A stretch of 64,000 bases of DNA from Paramacrobiotus metropolitanus (lineage: Eukaryota > Tardigrada > Eutardigrada > Parachela > Macrobiotidae). Shown here piece after piece: positions 15,080 through 27,593 of the stretch (positions are counted from its first letter, which is position 1; each line of letters starts with the position of its first letter). The position numbers were made by a program, and so were the translations under genes. The stretch is taken from contig NW_026570250.1 in assembly GCF_019649055.1 (NCBI RefSeq), positions 992,001 through 1,056,000 on the forward strand. Reading direction: 5' to 3'. The notes beneath the pieces are model-generated. The model was not told where the DNA came from and did no database searches. It saw only the letters and a list, made by a program, of their open reading frames with translations.

Positions 15080-17503
15080 TTAATCACTGTCATCCGAAGG
15101 TAAGGCGGGAAGATTTAAAGCACCACGGCTCAAACGTTTGCCCCTTTCTCGACCCCAAACTGAACTGCCTGCCTGTAAACTGTTTCCGTCTGCAGCCACC
15201 GTTTTCTTACGCTTCTTCGTCAACTCTTTTTCTTGGTCCAAAATGCTGCGTAAATGCAGTCGATCTGCTGCCTGCGCGGCGTTGGACGGTATATACTGCT
15301 TCTTACCCGACTTCAACGCTGATTTCGGTCCGGCCGACATTCTGAAGGTCCGGGTGGAATCAGTGAACGTCACGGGAGTGAAGTCGTCATCCATGCTAGC
15401 GTCTGCCCAGTGTGGCGTCGGCAAATCCGTGTGCCCATCCCCAGGGGAGAATAACACGGATGCAGCCATTTTTCTCGCGGAAGGTACACGCACAACCTGC
15501 TCCACGGCGTTTTGGTACCATTTAACCGTGCGTTTCGCAGCGCGCTTCTGGGCCGGTGGGATAACTGTCTTTCTTGGCTCCAGTGGACTGTTAACAATAC
15601 TCTTTTTTGGCAGCAGTGACTTTTTAGCAACAACTTTCGTCTTTGGGCTTACTGATTGTTTCCCAACACCTTGGTTGGGCTGAACTGGTTTTCCAGCAGT
15701 AACTTTTTTAACCGTGCGTTTCGCTGCGCGCTCCTTTACCAGTGGGACAACTGTAGTTGGCTCTGGTGGACTGCTAACAATACTCTTCTTTGGCTGCACC
15801 GACCGTTTAGCCGCAACTTTTTTCTTCGGAGTTGCTGACTTTTTCCCAACACCTTTGACTGGCTGCAACGATCTTTTAGCAGCAACTTTCTTCTTTTGGC
15901 TTACCGATTTTTTCCCAACACCTTGGAGTGGCTGCACCGATTTTCTGACAGCAGCGCTTTTAACCGAGCGTTTCACTGCGCGCTTCTTCGCTGGTGTGGT
16001 TACGGGCTTTTTTGGCTCCGGTGGAGGGTTAACGATACTCTTTTCCGTCTCCACTGATTTTCCAGAAACAACTTTCTCAACCGAGGGTTTCATACTTCTC
16101 GTTTCACGCTTCTCGGCTGGCGGTGGAATCGTATCGGCTGTGTTTACTGACTCTGGTGGACCGTTAGCAATACTCTTTTTTGGACGCAGCGATCTTCTAA
16201 CAACAGCTTTAATCTTTGAGCCTGATGATTTCTTCTCAACACGTTCCCCTCGCACTTCAACTCGAGCCGTTTCTTCCACAATATTGGCGGTCTTGCTTGG
16301 CTCTTGTGGACTGCTAGCAATACTCTTTTTTTGACGCAGTGATCTTTTAACGACAGCATTCATCTCTGGAATTGGTGATTTTTTCTCATCCCCTTCCGGC
16401 CGCACTTCAACTCGCACCGTTTCTTCCACAATACTGGCTGTGTTTCTTGGCTTTGGTGGACTGTTAGCAATACTTTTTTTTGGACGCACAGATCTTTTAA
16501 CAGCCTTTTTGTCGGGGCCTGAAGACTTCTTCTCAGCACCTTCCCGTCGCACTTTGCCTCGCACCGTTTCTTCCTCAATATTCGCTGTCTCTGGTGGACT
16601 TTTGGCAATACTCTTTTTGGGACGCAGTGATCTTTTAACAACAGCCTTTTTGTCTGGGATTGATGAATTTTTCTCAGCACCTTCCCGTCGCACTTGGTCT
16701 CGCACCGTTTCTTCCACAACATTGGCTGTCTTTCTTGGCGCTGGTGGACTCTTAGCAATACTCTTTTTTGGACGCACTGATCTTTTAACAACAGCTGTTC
16801 GGTCTGGGGTTGGCAATTTTGTCCCAAAACCCTCCCGTCGCACTCTGACTCGCACCGTTTCATCTTCCACAAAGGTACGCCAGTCCGGGGGGAAGCCAAC
16901 GCTAAAAAGCTTGATGAAAGCCGGAGACCACTCCTCGGCTGCCATTCGCGTCGTATCACACGGATCCATCAGTTTGTAGCACGTGCCACCATCTGTGCAA
17001 GAAACACGAAATCGTATGGTTTTGGTTATCACAAAGCAGACAAATCCTTGAGACACTCACAAGTCTGGTCGTTATGTATGCAAACATAAATATTAGAGAA
17101 CATACAAAATAGTCAGCAGCATTACAGAAATGAAACCAGTGAAAAACTTTGCTGTCGTCAGAGTTTAGACTTTAGGCATCACAGTTTACACATTTGTATC
17201 AATTTGAATTGTATGGCAATATTTTTAGGTCTTCGGCGACTCTTCGCAAATGTATTTAGCTCTAGATATTCCGAAAAGAATCCAGCTCAACCACTCACAA
17301 GTCATTATTAGTAGCTTTGTCAGTCTTTTCTTCAAGCGGCCAGTCGTAATAAACTCCCCAGTTTCCGAATTCACTCCGTGAATACGAGGAAGCTTGTCAG
17401 ATGCGGTCATATCAAGGTACCAATTCCGAATGGTCGCCTTCGTCGGAGTGGAATTCTCAATCTCCTCTGCATGAAGTATGGAGTACAGATCTTCTTCGTT
17501 CAT
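15080..17503 (-). CDS. KNL2/Mis18BP1-like SANTA-domain protein with tandem repeats
   Basis: This is probably the centromere-licensing factor KNL2 (M18BP1), which helps deposit the CENP-A histone. Two exons, 17503-17299 and 16992-15080, give 705 residues. The N-terminal 120 residues read as a SANTA domain split by the intron: IRNWYLDMT, then IHGVNSETGEFITTGRLKKR, then GGTCYKLMDP and FIKLFSVGFPPDW, the GFP-x-W end being diagnostic. A long basic region follows with about five units of 45-50 residues, each containing VKRSxRPKKSIAxSPP and ETVRxxVRREG, then shorter units with KRSVQP..GVGKKS. The many SPP sites could be phosphorylated. The acidic C-terminus is LPSDDSD. I see no SANT/Myb domain, which many KNL2 proteins have. 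The SANTA assignment is fairly firm; the centromere role is inferred from the family. Large plus-strand open frames opposite this exon are shadows. Confidence 0.75.
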
Positions 17504-17930
17504 CGTGACGCTATGGACCGATAAAATAAATCAATCAATCAAGACGTCAACGGCGAAATCACAACATGGAGGAAAACAGAGAAAGTAAGTACTTAAAAAT
17601 TGAAAATTAAGGATAAATCGAAAAAAAACAGACAAGTCACAAGCCGTCTGCCGTCATAAGCTCCTGCCGTTAGGTCTTCAACGGTACCGCCAACAAAGTG
17701 GCTTTATTTGTCATAGCGCACAGCATGACGGCGGTGTCGCAAGGCAACCCCCATGGCAAGCTGGCACTATCCTCTCTTGCGAAGCAATGAATCAGTGATT
17801 TTACAATTTCCATTTTAAAACAAGTTATTAAAATTAGTAACTTGGTTTTCAGATTACTTCTGTGCCTACCAAATATTTAAGCTTGCGCTATTGAAGTTCT
17901 TTTGTTGTTCATTAAGACAATCATTTCGTC
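17504..17930. promoter_or_regulatory. Divergent promoter region KNL2-like/CCT4
   Basis: These 427 bases separate the two start codons on opposite strands. A short ATG frame at 17566-17584 followed by GTAAGT could be a non-essential upstream exon of CCT4, but nothing else supports it. Confidence 0.5.
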
Positions 17931-20900
17931 ATGGCCTCTGCTGCTACTATGAAAACAGTTCCCGCTGCTGCGGGAGGAAAGCGAGCTTACAAGGACCGGC
18001 AGAAACCCACCGACATCCGCATGAGCAACATTCAAGCGGCGAAAAGTGAGAATCCTTTTCCTTGATTTTTTGAATACGTATCACCAAAGATCCTGGTTAG
18101 GTGTCTCTGATGCGATTCGAACTAGCCTGGGTCCGCGTGGGATGGACAAGATGATCCAGTCGGGCAGTAAAGGCGAAGTGACTATTACAAACGACGGAGC
18201 AACCATTCTCAAACAGATGAAGGTTCTCCACCCTGCTGCCTTAATGGTAATGCTTGTGATTTGACATGTATGTTTTAAAACCTTCAGTTAAATGTAAGGT
18301 ATCTGCTCCAGTTGGTAGAGCTTTCTCAAGCTCAGGACGTGGAAGCGGGAGACGGAACAACATCCGTCGTAGTTGTGGCTGGCGCATTTCTGGAAGCTGC
18401 GGCAAAGTTGTTGGAGAAAGGTAATTTTTATTTTGTCCAGTGAGACTGAAGGCGTACCGTAGGAAATACAGTTCTGTTGGTTGATTAGGCCTTCACCCCA
18501 TGGTCATTTCGGAGGCTTTCCAGCATGCTGCTGATATTAGCGTCAACATCTTGAAGAATATGGCACTGCCAGTGGATTTGAAGGACCGCGAATCGTTGAT
18601 TAAAATCGCCAGAACATCCCTGAATTCTAAAGTAAGTTCCATCACCAACGAGTGGTTATTGGTGCGATTTATTGGGTTTACTCTGCGAACAGCAGGTTAA
18701 GCAAAAGATCTCGTACACCTCTATCACTTTAACACATAGTAGTGATTATTTGGATATTGATTACGATAGCTTCCGACAGTGTTCTGAATTCACAGCTTTA
18801 GGTTGTCAGTTTCGTTTCATGAGTCGATGCTAGAGAAAAATTTTATAAAAAAACAATAATTCATGGCTGATAAGAAAAAATAGATTTATTATTGTAATAG
18901 AATGGCTCAACTTGAGCCGCGACTACGGTAACTACTAATTACTACTTAGTACTGATCGTTACAACTTACACAATAAGAATGCAGAGTTGTTAAATCTCCA
19001 TGTAGAATGGTTGTTTGTTTTTCAACGTTTCTTCGAATTTCCATTAGTTATGAGCATGGCGGAATTATATGGTGCATTGTCTTCTTTGTCGTATAGAAGT
19101 ACATATGTCGGGATACGAGTAACGACTTTTAGGCTTTCACTGATCTTGTGTTTCATGTTTTTAAGGTTAGACTTGTTGTTGTGCGGAATTTGTTTTCGAA
19201 ACCTGTATTTCATGTGATTAAGAACAAATTATTTTGACTTTTGAAGTATAATACAGTACTTTACAACAAACGTACGTGAACCTCACTGGATTCATCTTCT
19301 TATTCCTATACTTTTTTTTATTTCTATACTTTCTAGGTGGTGTCACAGTTTTCCGACACCCTGGCTCCCATTGCCGTCGATGCGGTCCTGAAGATCGTTG
19401 ATCCCGCTCAGCCAACGATGGTTGATCTGAAAGATATTAGAATTGTCCAAACCTTGGGGTGAGTTGTGAACTTTGTCGCGTTACCATTATTACTACGGAT
19501 CCAGGAAAGTAAAGTTTAATATCGGCGCTGAGTTGGTTTGAAATTTATTATCCCTTATGCCTCTCGTTGTGCAGGGCGACAGTGGACGAAAGTGAACTTG
19601 TCGACGGTTTCATTCTGACCCAGAAAACTCAAGGTCCACCGGACGCTCCTAAAAAGATTGAGAAAGCAAAAATTGGCTTGATCCAGTTTTGTTTGTCGCC
19701 GCCGAAAACAGACGTGAGAAAACGGATTCGCCTTGATCGTGACTGAATTACGTGATTTTTCCAATCCTTTATTTTCAGATGGAAAACCAAGTGATAGTAT
19801 CGGATTACACACAGATGGATCGCATACTGAGGGAAGAACGCGCTTATCTCTTGAACATCGTCAAGCAAATAAAGAAAGCCAACTGTAATGTTTTACTCAT
19901 ACAGAAGAGCATTCTGCGGTAAGTCCGACTTGTCATGCAGTATGTTGTCAGTTTAACCTAAAAATATTTTCTAGTTACATGAGTTTTGCGCTTATTTTCA
20001 GTGACGCTATCAGCGATATGGCACTCCACTATTTGGCTAAAATGAAAATCATGGTTGTGAAAGATATTGAGCGCGAAGACATCGAGTTTATTTCCAAGGT
20101 GCGACAGACAGCTTTCGATTAATTTATTTTTAAATTTTAGAAAATTAACGCTGATTTATTGTGGTAATAGACGCTAGGATTACGACCAATCGCTAGTCTG
20201 GACCACTTTTTACCGGAGCACTTGGCATCCGCTGATCTGGTTGAACAAATTGAATCCGGCACTTCTAAGCTTATCAAGGTAAATTGCAGCCTTTATTATC
20301 TCTCACTTGTTCCATATTCCTAAATGACCGTGAATGTACATTTCTAGATATCTGGTATCCAAAAGCGAGGACGAACGGTTTCGGTTCTTGTTAAAGGATC
20401 GAATAAGCTGGTGTTGGAAGAGGCCGAACGATCTCTCCACGATGCCCTGTGTGTCATTCGTTGCTTGGTTCGAGATCGGTAAGCCTGTTAGCTGGAACAA
20501 TCCCCTGAAAGCTGGGATGTCTTAATTGTCCGCTGATAACGGGATTCGTGGTCGTGGCCCTTTTAATAAAGAATATTTTGTTTGCCTTTTGCTTAGATTG
20601 TACTGCGACTATTCCTTACGTTGAACTATTTATTTACCAGAACCACGTATTATCGTTTATTAATATTTTTAAATAAGTGAGTTCGCTTTATTATTATTGT
20701 TAAATAACGTGGCTGACATTCTGCCAAAATGGAATAGTTATTTTTGGAATTTCTTTGCTCGTCTCTATGAATTTTGGTAATAAGAAATTTGGCATGAAGC
20801 CTCTGACATGGAGTAATCTGCTCGACGGATAACAATATTAGCGATTGATCTTAAAAAGTGCTTAGTGCGGTCTGACTTCCGACATCTGATATTTTCTTCT

Positions 20901-21356
20901 TTCTCACAATTGTTCATGGCATGTTTACTTGATAGGCATCTCATTGTTGGTGGTGGAGCGCCGGAAATCGAATTATCTCTGAAGTTAGCGGACTATTCGC
21001 GTACACTGGTTGGCGCTCAGGCACTATGCGTCCGGGCGTTTGGTGAGGCTCTGGAAGTGATCCCTTCTACGTTGGCCGAAAATGCCGGTTTGAATCCCAT
21101 TGAAACCGTAACTGAACTGCGCAATCGCCATGCCAGTGGGGATCAACAAGCTGGCATCAACGTGAAGAAAGGCGTCGTTTCTAATATTTACGAGGAGAAT
21201 GTCGTGCAGCCTCTTCTGGTCAGCACCAGCTGTGTGCAGCTTGCCTCGGAAACCGTTCGCAGCATTCTAAAAATTGATGATATTGTAAGTGAACATTGCT
21301 TTTCTTGCTTGAAAAAATTCCAAATTGATTTATTGCAGGTGAACGGGCGAGGATAA
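17931..21356 (+). CDS. T-complex protein 1 subunit delta (CCT4)
   Basis: CCT4 is one of eight subunits of the cytosolic chaperonin TRiC, which folds actin and tubulin using ATP. Twelve phase-consistent exons, 17931-18045, 18101-18246, 18312-18420, 18489-18631, 19337-19458, 19575-19713, 19779-19918, 20002-20098, 20171-20278, 20348-20478, 20936-21284 and 21339-21356, give 538 residues (human 539). Diagnostic blocks: [38 protein letters not shown] with the catalytic Asp near 101, [53 protein letters not shown] and [14 protein letters not shown]. The last exon codes only for VNGRG and the stop. Most introns are 54-116 bases; intron 4 (705 bases) and intron 10 (457 bases) are larger and hold no recognised gene. 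It is convergent with BLOC1S4. Confidence 0.98.
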
Positions 21357-21587
21357 AAAAACGATACGAGTCTGCCGGGAATTTGGAACGGTTTTTTACA
21401 TTTATCTCTCTAGTGTTTGACTTTGTTAATGTTGCCTCTACGTTCCTTTTAGATTTTGTTGTAACGTCTACGAATGCGGAAACGTTTGTACCGTAATTGA
21501 CAGCCTTCTAATCTCACTGTCAGTAGCTACAGTGCTAAACAAGCAGATTTTCGATTAACAGTGTGCTCTGCGGCGGTTTAACGCCAT

Positions 21588-21593
21588 AATAAA
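21588..21593 (+). terminator. Poly(A) signal of CCT4
   Basis: AATAAA lies 232 bases after the CCT4 stop, in the 377-base convergent gap before the BLOC1S4 stop. It is the best candidate for 3' end formation. Confidence 0.55.
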
Positions 21594-21733
21594 TCAATGA
21601 AAATGGCAAACATCACCCCAATCAGTCATCAAATTGTGCACAGAACTAGGAACAACAGCAAATCAAGGGATGTATTCCCAAATCACAAAGCGACAGAAAT
21701 AGGAACTCGTTAGTCTGACGGACCCTCCGGATT

Positions 21734-23112
21734 TCACAGTCCGTAAACTTCACTTTCTTGAACTTTATCTTCCGAATCAATAGGCGAGGGTATTTTCGTC
21801 ATGTACAATGGCGGCTCGGCATAATGACAAAATGTCCACTTGGAAACGTCTTCCTTTGGCAAAACAAAGGGCGAAATGTCACGTAAAAACGATTTTATTG
21901 ACTGCGATGTCGTTGGCATCAATTCCTCTTCCGCTCGAACTACGGTATCCTCCATTGCCGTGGTGCATGTGCGCGCGGTTGAGAGCATGTGCTAAAAAAG
22001 TTGAATAACACCACCAGTCCATATTTTGCACCATCATCTGCATACGCTAACGAATCATGGAAAATCAAAATCTAAAACCCCATCGATTATTCGCAACCAT
22101 GATAAATATTAATTAAAATTTAAATCAACAGAAAGAATAAAAATACTATATTTTGCGAATTTTTTTTGTAATTTATTAATCTTTTATAATACTTCAACAA
22201 GATTACGAACAATCGCTGCAGCATTCACCACTGTTTTTAACCGAAGAGAAATTATAACTGTTTTTTAAATGTTAAAAGTTTCCGAATACGAATAAAATGC
22301 TATTCCTGAATATTTTCTTATTTCGATGGCTGCTTCCGAACAAAATTTATGCTTGAAAAAATTCACATACCTCAAGCTTATCAATCCTTCCATACATTAC
22401 TTCCAGATCCTTGACGATCTCATAACAACGAGGAAGATTCAGATTCAGCGTTTCCGAGGTGTCGGAGCGAATCTGATTCAGAAATTTGCTGAGTACTTAA
22501 CTTATGTTTTTAAAAACATAATGGAATTGCATTATGAACAGGTATCTTAATCAATTCAATTTTCAATTACCTTACCTTATCGATAATTTCACAATAATGC
22601 ACAATTTTTTCCAGCATGTCTTCGGTGGTCCGCTCCATCTCTTGTAACTGTTAAAAACAAATATTTTGATAAAAAAGTAAATATTTAATATAATGAAAAA
22701 CTAGTGAACGGCAATCACATGGCTGAGTCAAAGCAGTACAAAACAAACGGAATTGCCTAACACTGATTTGAAACTTCAAACAAACCGGGGCGTCCTCCTC
22801 ATGCACCATCCACGCTGTTTGTTTTGACTGTGGTGTTGGCGTTCAGTGCGCTTGTTTACCAACCTGTTGAGTCAAGCTGGCGTCGGCTCGCTCCGTTGTG
22901 GTCCTGAGAAGCGGCGTAGAACCAATCAAGTCATTATAGATATCGGCCACATCTTTTGTCAACTTGTCAAAAAATCCTCGATGGACATCAGGTCTGGCTT
23001 GATGGATGTCGTGAGTCACTTCAGATTTCTTCGCTGCTGAAAATTCATCCGCATTTGGCGTCTTCGGAGAGGATCCATCGAGTTCTGTAGAAGTCATTTC
23101 CAAGGCGTCCAT
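21734..23112 (-). CDS. BLOC-1 subunit 4 (cappuccino)
   Basis: BLOC1S4 is a small coiled-coil subunit of BLOC-1, which sorts cargo from endosomes to lysosome-related organelles. Four exons, all phase 0, 23112-22864, 22647-22576, 22472-22371 and 21991-21734, give 226 residues (human 217). Evidence is in the second half: LEVMYGRIDKLE matches the family block IYSRIDRLE, the next exon has a basic/acidic helix ending RAEEEL, and the C-terminus (IKSFLRDISPF, then a short hydrophobic PPLYMT) follows the cappuccino pattern. The N-terminus is acidic and unconserved, as in other species. The upstream in-frame TTG-started extension was rejected in favour of ATG 23112. Acceptors were fixed by phase. Assignment rests on the central and C-terminal resemblance and the length. 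Confidence 0.8.
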
Positions 23113-24425
23113 TTTGCCACGACGGCAAAACAATATCAAAACGGTTAAAGTCGTCTGCTGCCACAGCTTCCAGCAAAAACGACGTTCAAAAATTTCCAAA
23201 ACAACACTTACAACAGCAATACAAGTTATGCCACCGTCGTACGTACGTCTATAGAAAGAAAATTCTATTTTCTGACTAGCACACTTTCTGGCTTCGGATA
23301 AGCAGCAACGTGAATGAATATTTTTAACACATTACGTAAGGCTTGTTGATTGTGAGACATGAACAATTAATATTATTATTGTCATATTTTGTTAGGCTCT
23401 TATCGGTTTCATAAAACTGGATAATCAATAACAATCGATAGAATAATAAATCAAGTTTGCAGCGTTCGTCCAGACTACAGGGCGAACGCACAGGGTGGTT
23501 AAACGTCCATTCGTGCAGAATAAATGTGATGAATCATCCAGCCAAGGATTGCTACTGGCCAGTTATCGTCAGGTAGGCGGTATCGTGACGTCACTGACTA
23601 CAAACAAATCACAACCTTATTCTGGCGCCCTGCAATTCATTCAAAAAGGAATGAGTCAAATGAAAACGTCTCAATTCATTCGTGATCGTGTCCAGACGAG
23701 AGTGCAGTCGGCGTTCAGGGAAATTATTATTCCCAACCGTTACAATGGAATTACAACTTTGTTATTTCTGAAAATTAATACAGACATTGTTGGCTGTACG
23801 AGTACAATATAGTAACCTTAAGCGACGGAATGAGGACTTGGTTACGTTAATGGTCAACAGCGGGTACGTTAAACCTTGCCCATTCGTGTCCGCTGACCAC
23901 TCTTGCAGCAGTAGAGATTTGGAATGTTAGCTTCTTCGGGCGAACAGCATTATGCTTATCTGAGAAATTCTAATCCGGCTTATTAATTTTCGAGCGTTAT
24001 CATCCTGGAACCTATTTTCAGTCCATTTTTGTGCGTGTGTGTTACACAATCATATCTGGATGAGTAAAGTCTGTGTCGAGCGGCCAAACATGATGTTTGC
24101 ATAGCAGGTAAGCTTTGGAACGGATGTGCGTTTTATGTACAGTACAGGTCTACCATCGCGTTCGCGGTAGCTTTTTGGGCAACACCGGGAAAGAACAAGA
24201 TCAATGAGTTTGTTCCGTGACTCACATAGCGCGAGTATGCGGATTTCGATTGATCCGAGCGCATCATAACGAATTGTATTCACAAGTCCGACAGTTATTG
24301 AGATTTTACACTTGCTTGATTTTTTGAATACACATATGTAATATGCAAAGCTGATGTGCAATGAGTGCATCATGACGCTGTATTTATAGATGGCAGTTTA
24401 CATCCCAATGTCCGTACCAGTGTCC

Positions 24426-24477
24426 CTTATATATATAAGTATTTTCCAGTTTTGAATAAGTTTTCCAGTTTTGAATA
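24426..24477. repeat. 14-bp TA palindrome and 17-bp direct repeat
   Basis: CTTATATATATAAG (24426-24439) is a perfect palindrome. Next to it TTTTCCAGTTTTGAATA occurs at 24442-24458 and 24461-24477. Confidence 0.8.
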
Positions 24478-26172
24478 ATACGGGACAGGACGGTTGGCGC
24501 AGCTACTACGTACTATAGTAGTGGCTTTTGACATTCATTTATTTAAATTTACACGTGTGAGCACAGGCAGTCGAGGAATAAATGCTCCCATGTTTTGGAA
24601 AGTTCACTGCGTATGCGACACCCGGCGCAAGGAAAATAAGCAGGATGTTAAATGGTAAATTGTGAGACGACCAGAGTAGCGATAGCAAACAGTGCGAATC
24701 GAGTTACCGGTTCTTGAATGTTGATTTTTTGCAAGCGGCATTTACTATATTGTCAATAATGTGTGTGATCCTTTGCATTTAAAAATACGAACGTAATCGA
24801 GAAGCTGCCTGCAGTTAAGGGGTGCAATATTTTCGCCGGCACTTATGTGCGCTTTTCAGTTTTGACTGAGAAGTGGTTCGGCTTGGATGGCGATTTGATG
24901 GCTTATTTGCGTGATAATTTAGGCCGACTGTTCGGGCAGCGGCCAGTTAATATCCTTATTCCACCCGCGCCATTACAGGCCCGTCCATGGTAACAGCCGG
25001 AAAATTAGAATAAAACTTAATTGCTGGGGAGAATGTCTTTTAGTTTAAGCTTACGATGGCTTTATTCCAATGTAGCAGAATCGCTTATCGTTGGCTGTAA
25101 AGATTAATTAAAATGCCATGCGGTAGCCGTTTTGCACGGTGCTGCTGAAATCCGTATCGATTAATTCTGGTTGCACCGCTGGCGTTGGGTGCACTACCAT
25201 TAGGATTTATTATCGTTTTATTAACGAAATAATATCGTAAAGGTTTTATTTACCTTAATCGTTAATTCATGAATATATGATTCGGAAATGAAATCAGTGC
25301 ATTCCAAAGTTCGCTTGTTGGTTGACTTTAAACCGGTGATACGGCCCATGCTAATTTTAATGCTGTGAAGTGCCGAACCGGCCAGACCAAAAACACAATA
25401 CAATTTGCCGAGACAGCCGTACATGTGAGAGGTGGCAAAGTGGCATGTAGTTCACTAGAATCATATTACCCTATCCATATGAATATAAATTCTGAAGGAT
25501 TTACAATGAAGAGAAAAGGTGGAATTGATGTGTGGATTGTGTACATAGTAAACGGAATGCTGTAAATGATGCTGGTCCAGTTTTCATTTACAGACGTCGT
25601 CTATGAACTGCTGGCTATTCTAGTTTTGAAAATGCCTGATTAAACCAATACACTGGATGACCATTTTATTGCTTGTTTAGAATAACAATTCGCGAGCCCC
25701 GGCTGGCGGATTGCTTCAGCTCCAATGAATTTCTGTCGCTAGCAATTTACATTGCGCTTTGACCAGTCAATTAAAATAAATATGCTCCTTGCGCTCTAAG
25801 CGGTATTTCTAAAATAAATTTTTCAGGTAGAAAATGCTTATGTCTAAGAAAGTGTGCGACTTTGTTGAAATGATTAAGTTGATTGAAAGGCTGAAAGCTA
25901 CCATTTGTAATTAAAATTGTATCTCGACGTCGTTACGGTACACGTTAGTTTTTAGCATTTGCGATTGTTTTTTCACATCAGTTCAGTAGAACTACTGTAG
26001 ACCGGAATGTTGTTGCAACATAAACTGCTTATCATTGTGTCAGTTTTTTTTTTGGATGTTCAATAAATGTTTGCGCTTCCATTTAAAACCGTCATGTATC
26101 GATCAATTTAAAAATGGGTCAAGGTGAGGAAGATTGAATCAGTGCGATTTAATGGTGAGAGTGACTCTATAT

Positions 26173-26205
26173 TATAGATATGTGCATATAATATAGATAT
26201 GTGCA
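26173..26205 (+). repeat. 14-bp direct repeat
   Basis: TATAGATATGTGCA occurs at 26173-26186 and 26192-26205, a simple local duplication with a 19-base period. Confidence 0.75.
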
Positions 26206-27593
26206 CTGCTCGTACTCGTATGCTAGATTATTGTAATCGAAATTTGGCTTCCAAATCCCGATATCACGGTACGCTGTTAAGCCGGCTTCTTAATGTGCAT
26301 GGCGCATGCCACAGATATGAGCGCATATCACCACGTTTTTCGCTTTAAATGCACAGGAATAAAGGTAGTTCTAGCGTTTTTCATAGGTACAACGAAATTT
26401 ATTCACAGTTTAATGTGGTCGTGAAATATTTCATGTGTAAGTACTCCAAAATCTGTTTTAAAACTATAATATTATATAATTGCACATGCAGCTTTTTGCC
26501 TAACTATTCCTGAAGGTTAACATCTCGTACCACACTGCGGAGTCGTCGTATTCTTTCGCGCGATTTTCTGAAAAACATAGACTGTAACTGAAAATAAACT
26601 ATATAAGTAGTAAACTTTTAAACTGCCCTAGTTTATGAATTTCGCTCGAAAACAACGAGTTTGGAACAGGTGTTATTGTCGTCTCGTAACGTTATGCATG
26701 CGTAGGTTTAACAGCATACGGTCAGTAGACTTTCACCTGGCAAACGCTTTCAACTGTAACGTAATCCACCGGCACTGCACGTTAAAGTTCTGACAGTTTC
26801 TTGTTTTGCTTTTGCACATAGCACTTCCATCCCGTCCTCATCCCAGGGTTCTGTTAAATTTCATAAAATAACGTTGGGAATTTATGCGTTGTGCTCGGAG
26901 ACCATCAGTATATGCTATATTCGGCGCACTAACGAAGGTTTTTTCACCACAACCAGACATGTGCATAATACTGCGCCTTTTAGAATCAATATTGCGTCGT
27001 CATTTACAATTGTTAGCTACAAAGGTTTAGGCGTTTAGCATTAATAAACGTTTGAGCGTGGTGTGTTTAGAGAAATAGCAACGAAGCAAAACTTTCAGTG
27101 TAAATGATAATACGTTATTGTTCGAATAATAGGTCGTAGTGTTAGTTCAGTGAGTAAGTCGAAGAATTTACCGCAGTATCATTGTTCAAAACAGTTTCCA
27201 TGATGGTGCGGTCGCCTAAGTAAATAATTACTAATAGTTAGTTCACTGATGTACTGTATGGAAATATGACATTTGCATTTACGATTTCAGGTGAATAATT
27301 GAATGCATTTGAAATTGAACTGATAGAAAGAATAGGACATTTAAAAAACTGTAAAAACTTTTTTACAAAGCTTGACTGCTGCATAAATTTTATGTGGTAC
27401 GCTGGGAGCCTGGGTGATGTTTTATGAAACAGTAAATAAAAATGCTGATTAAAATAAATACATATCTGGAAAACGGTACATGTTCTTGTCTTCTGTTTCA
27501 GTGGAGTTTCTAATAAGAGCTGTTTTATTTCTGTGCTTGTAGATTCTCTGGTGATATCCGATGAACCGGACAGATGTTCTTCCGTAGCCTAGT

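Larger units (their letters stand above)
23113..27593. other. Gene-poor region upstream of the Spitz-like gene
   Basis: This 4.5-kb stretch is AT-rich, and its open frames are short and unlike any family I know. It starts with the BLOC1S4 promoter and ends with the Spitz-like promoter and probably an untranslated exon (acceptor-like tracts end near 27501 and 27542). The length suggests regulatory DNA for the developmental ligand gene, which is an inference. Confidence 0.4.

Noticed and set aside
15138-16979. Several long plus-strand open frames (up to 206 codons) opposite the KNL2-like exon
   Set aside because: They are mirror frames of a repetitive, stop-poor coding exon; the minus frame carries the SANTA domain and proper splice sites.
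17566-17584. Tiny ATG exon with GTAAGT, in phase with CCT4 exon 2
   Set aside because: The canonical CCT4 first exon at 17931 matches the family; this six-codon frame has no other support.
23495-23812. 105-codon plus-strand frame in the gene-poor region
   Set aside because: No recognised motif, no initiation or splice support; length is within what chance gives over 4 kb.
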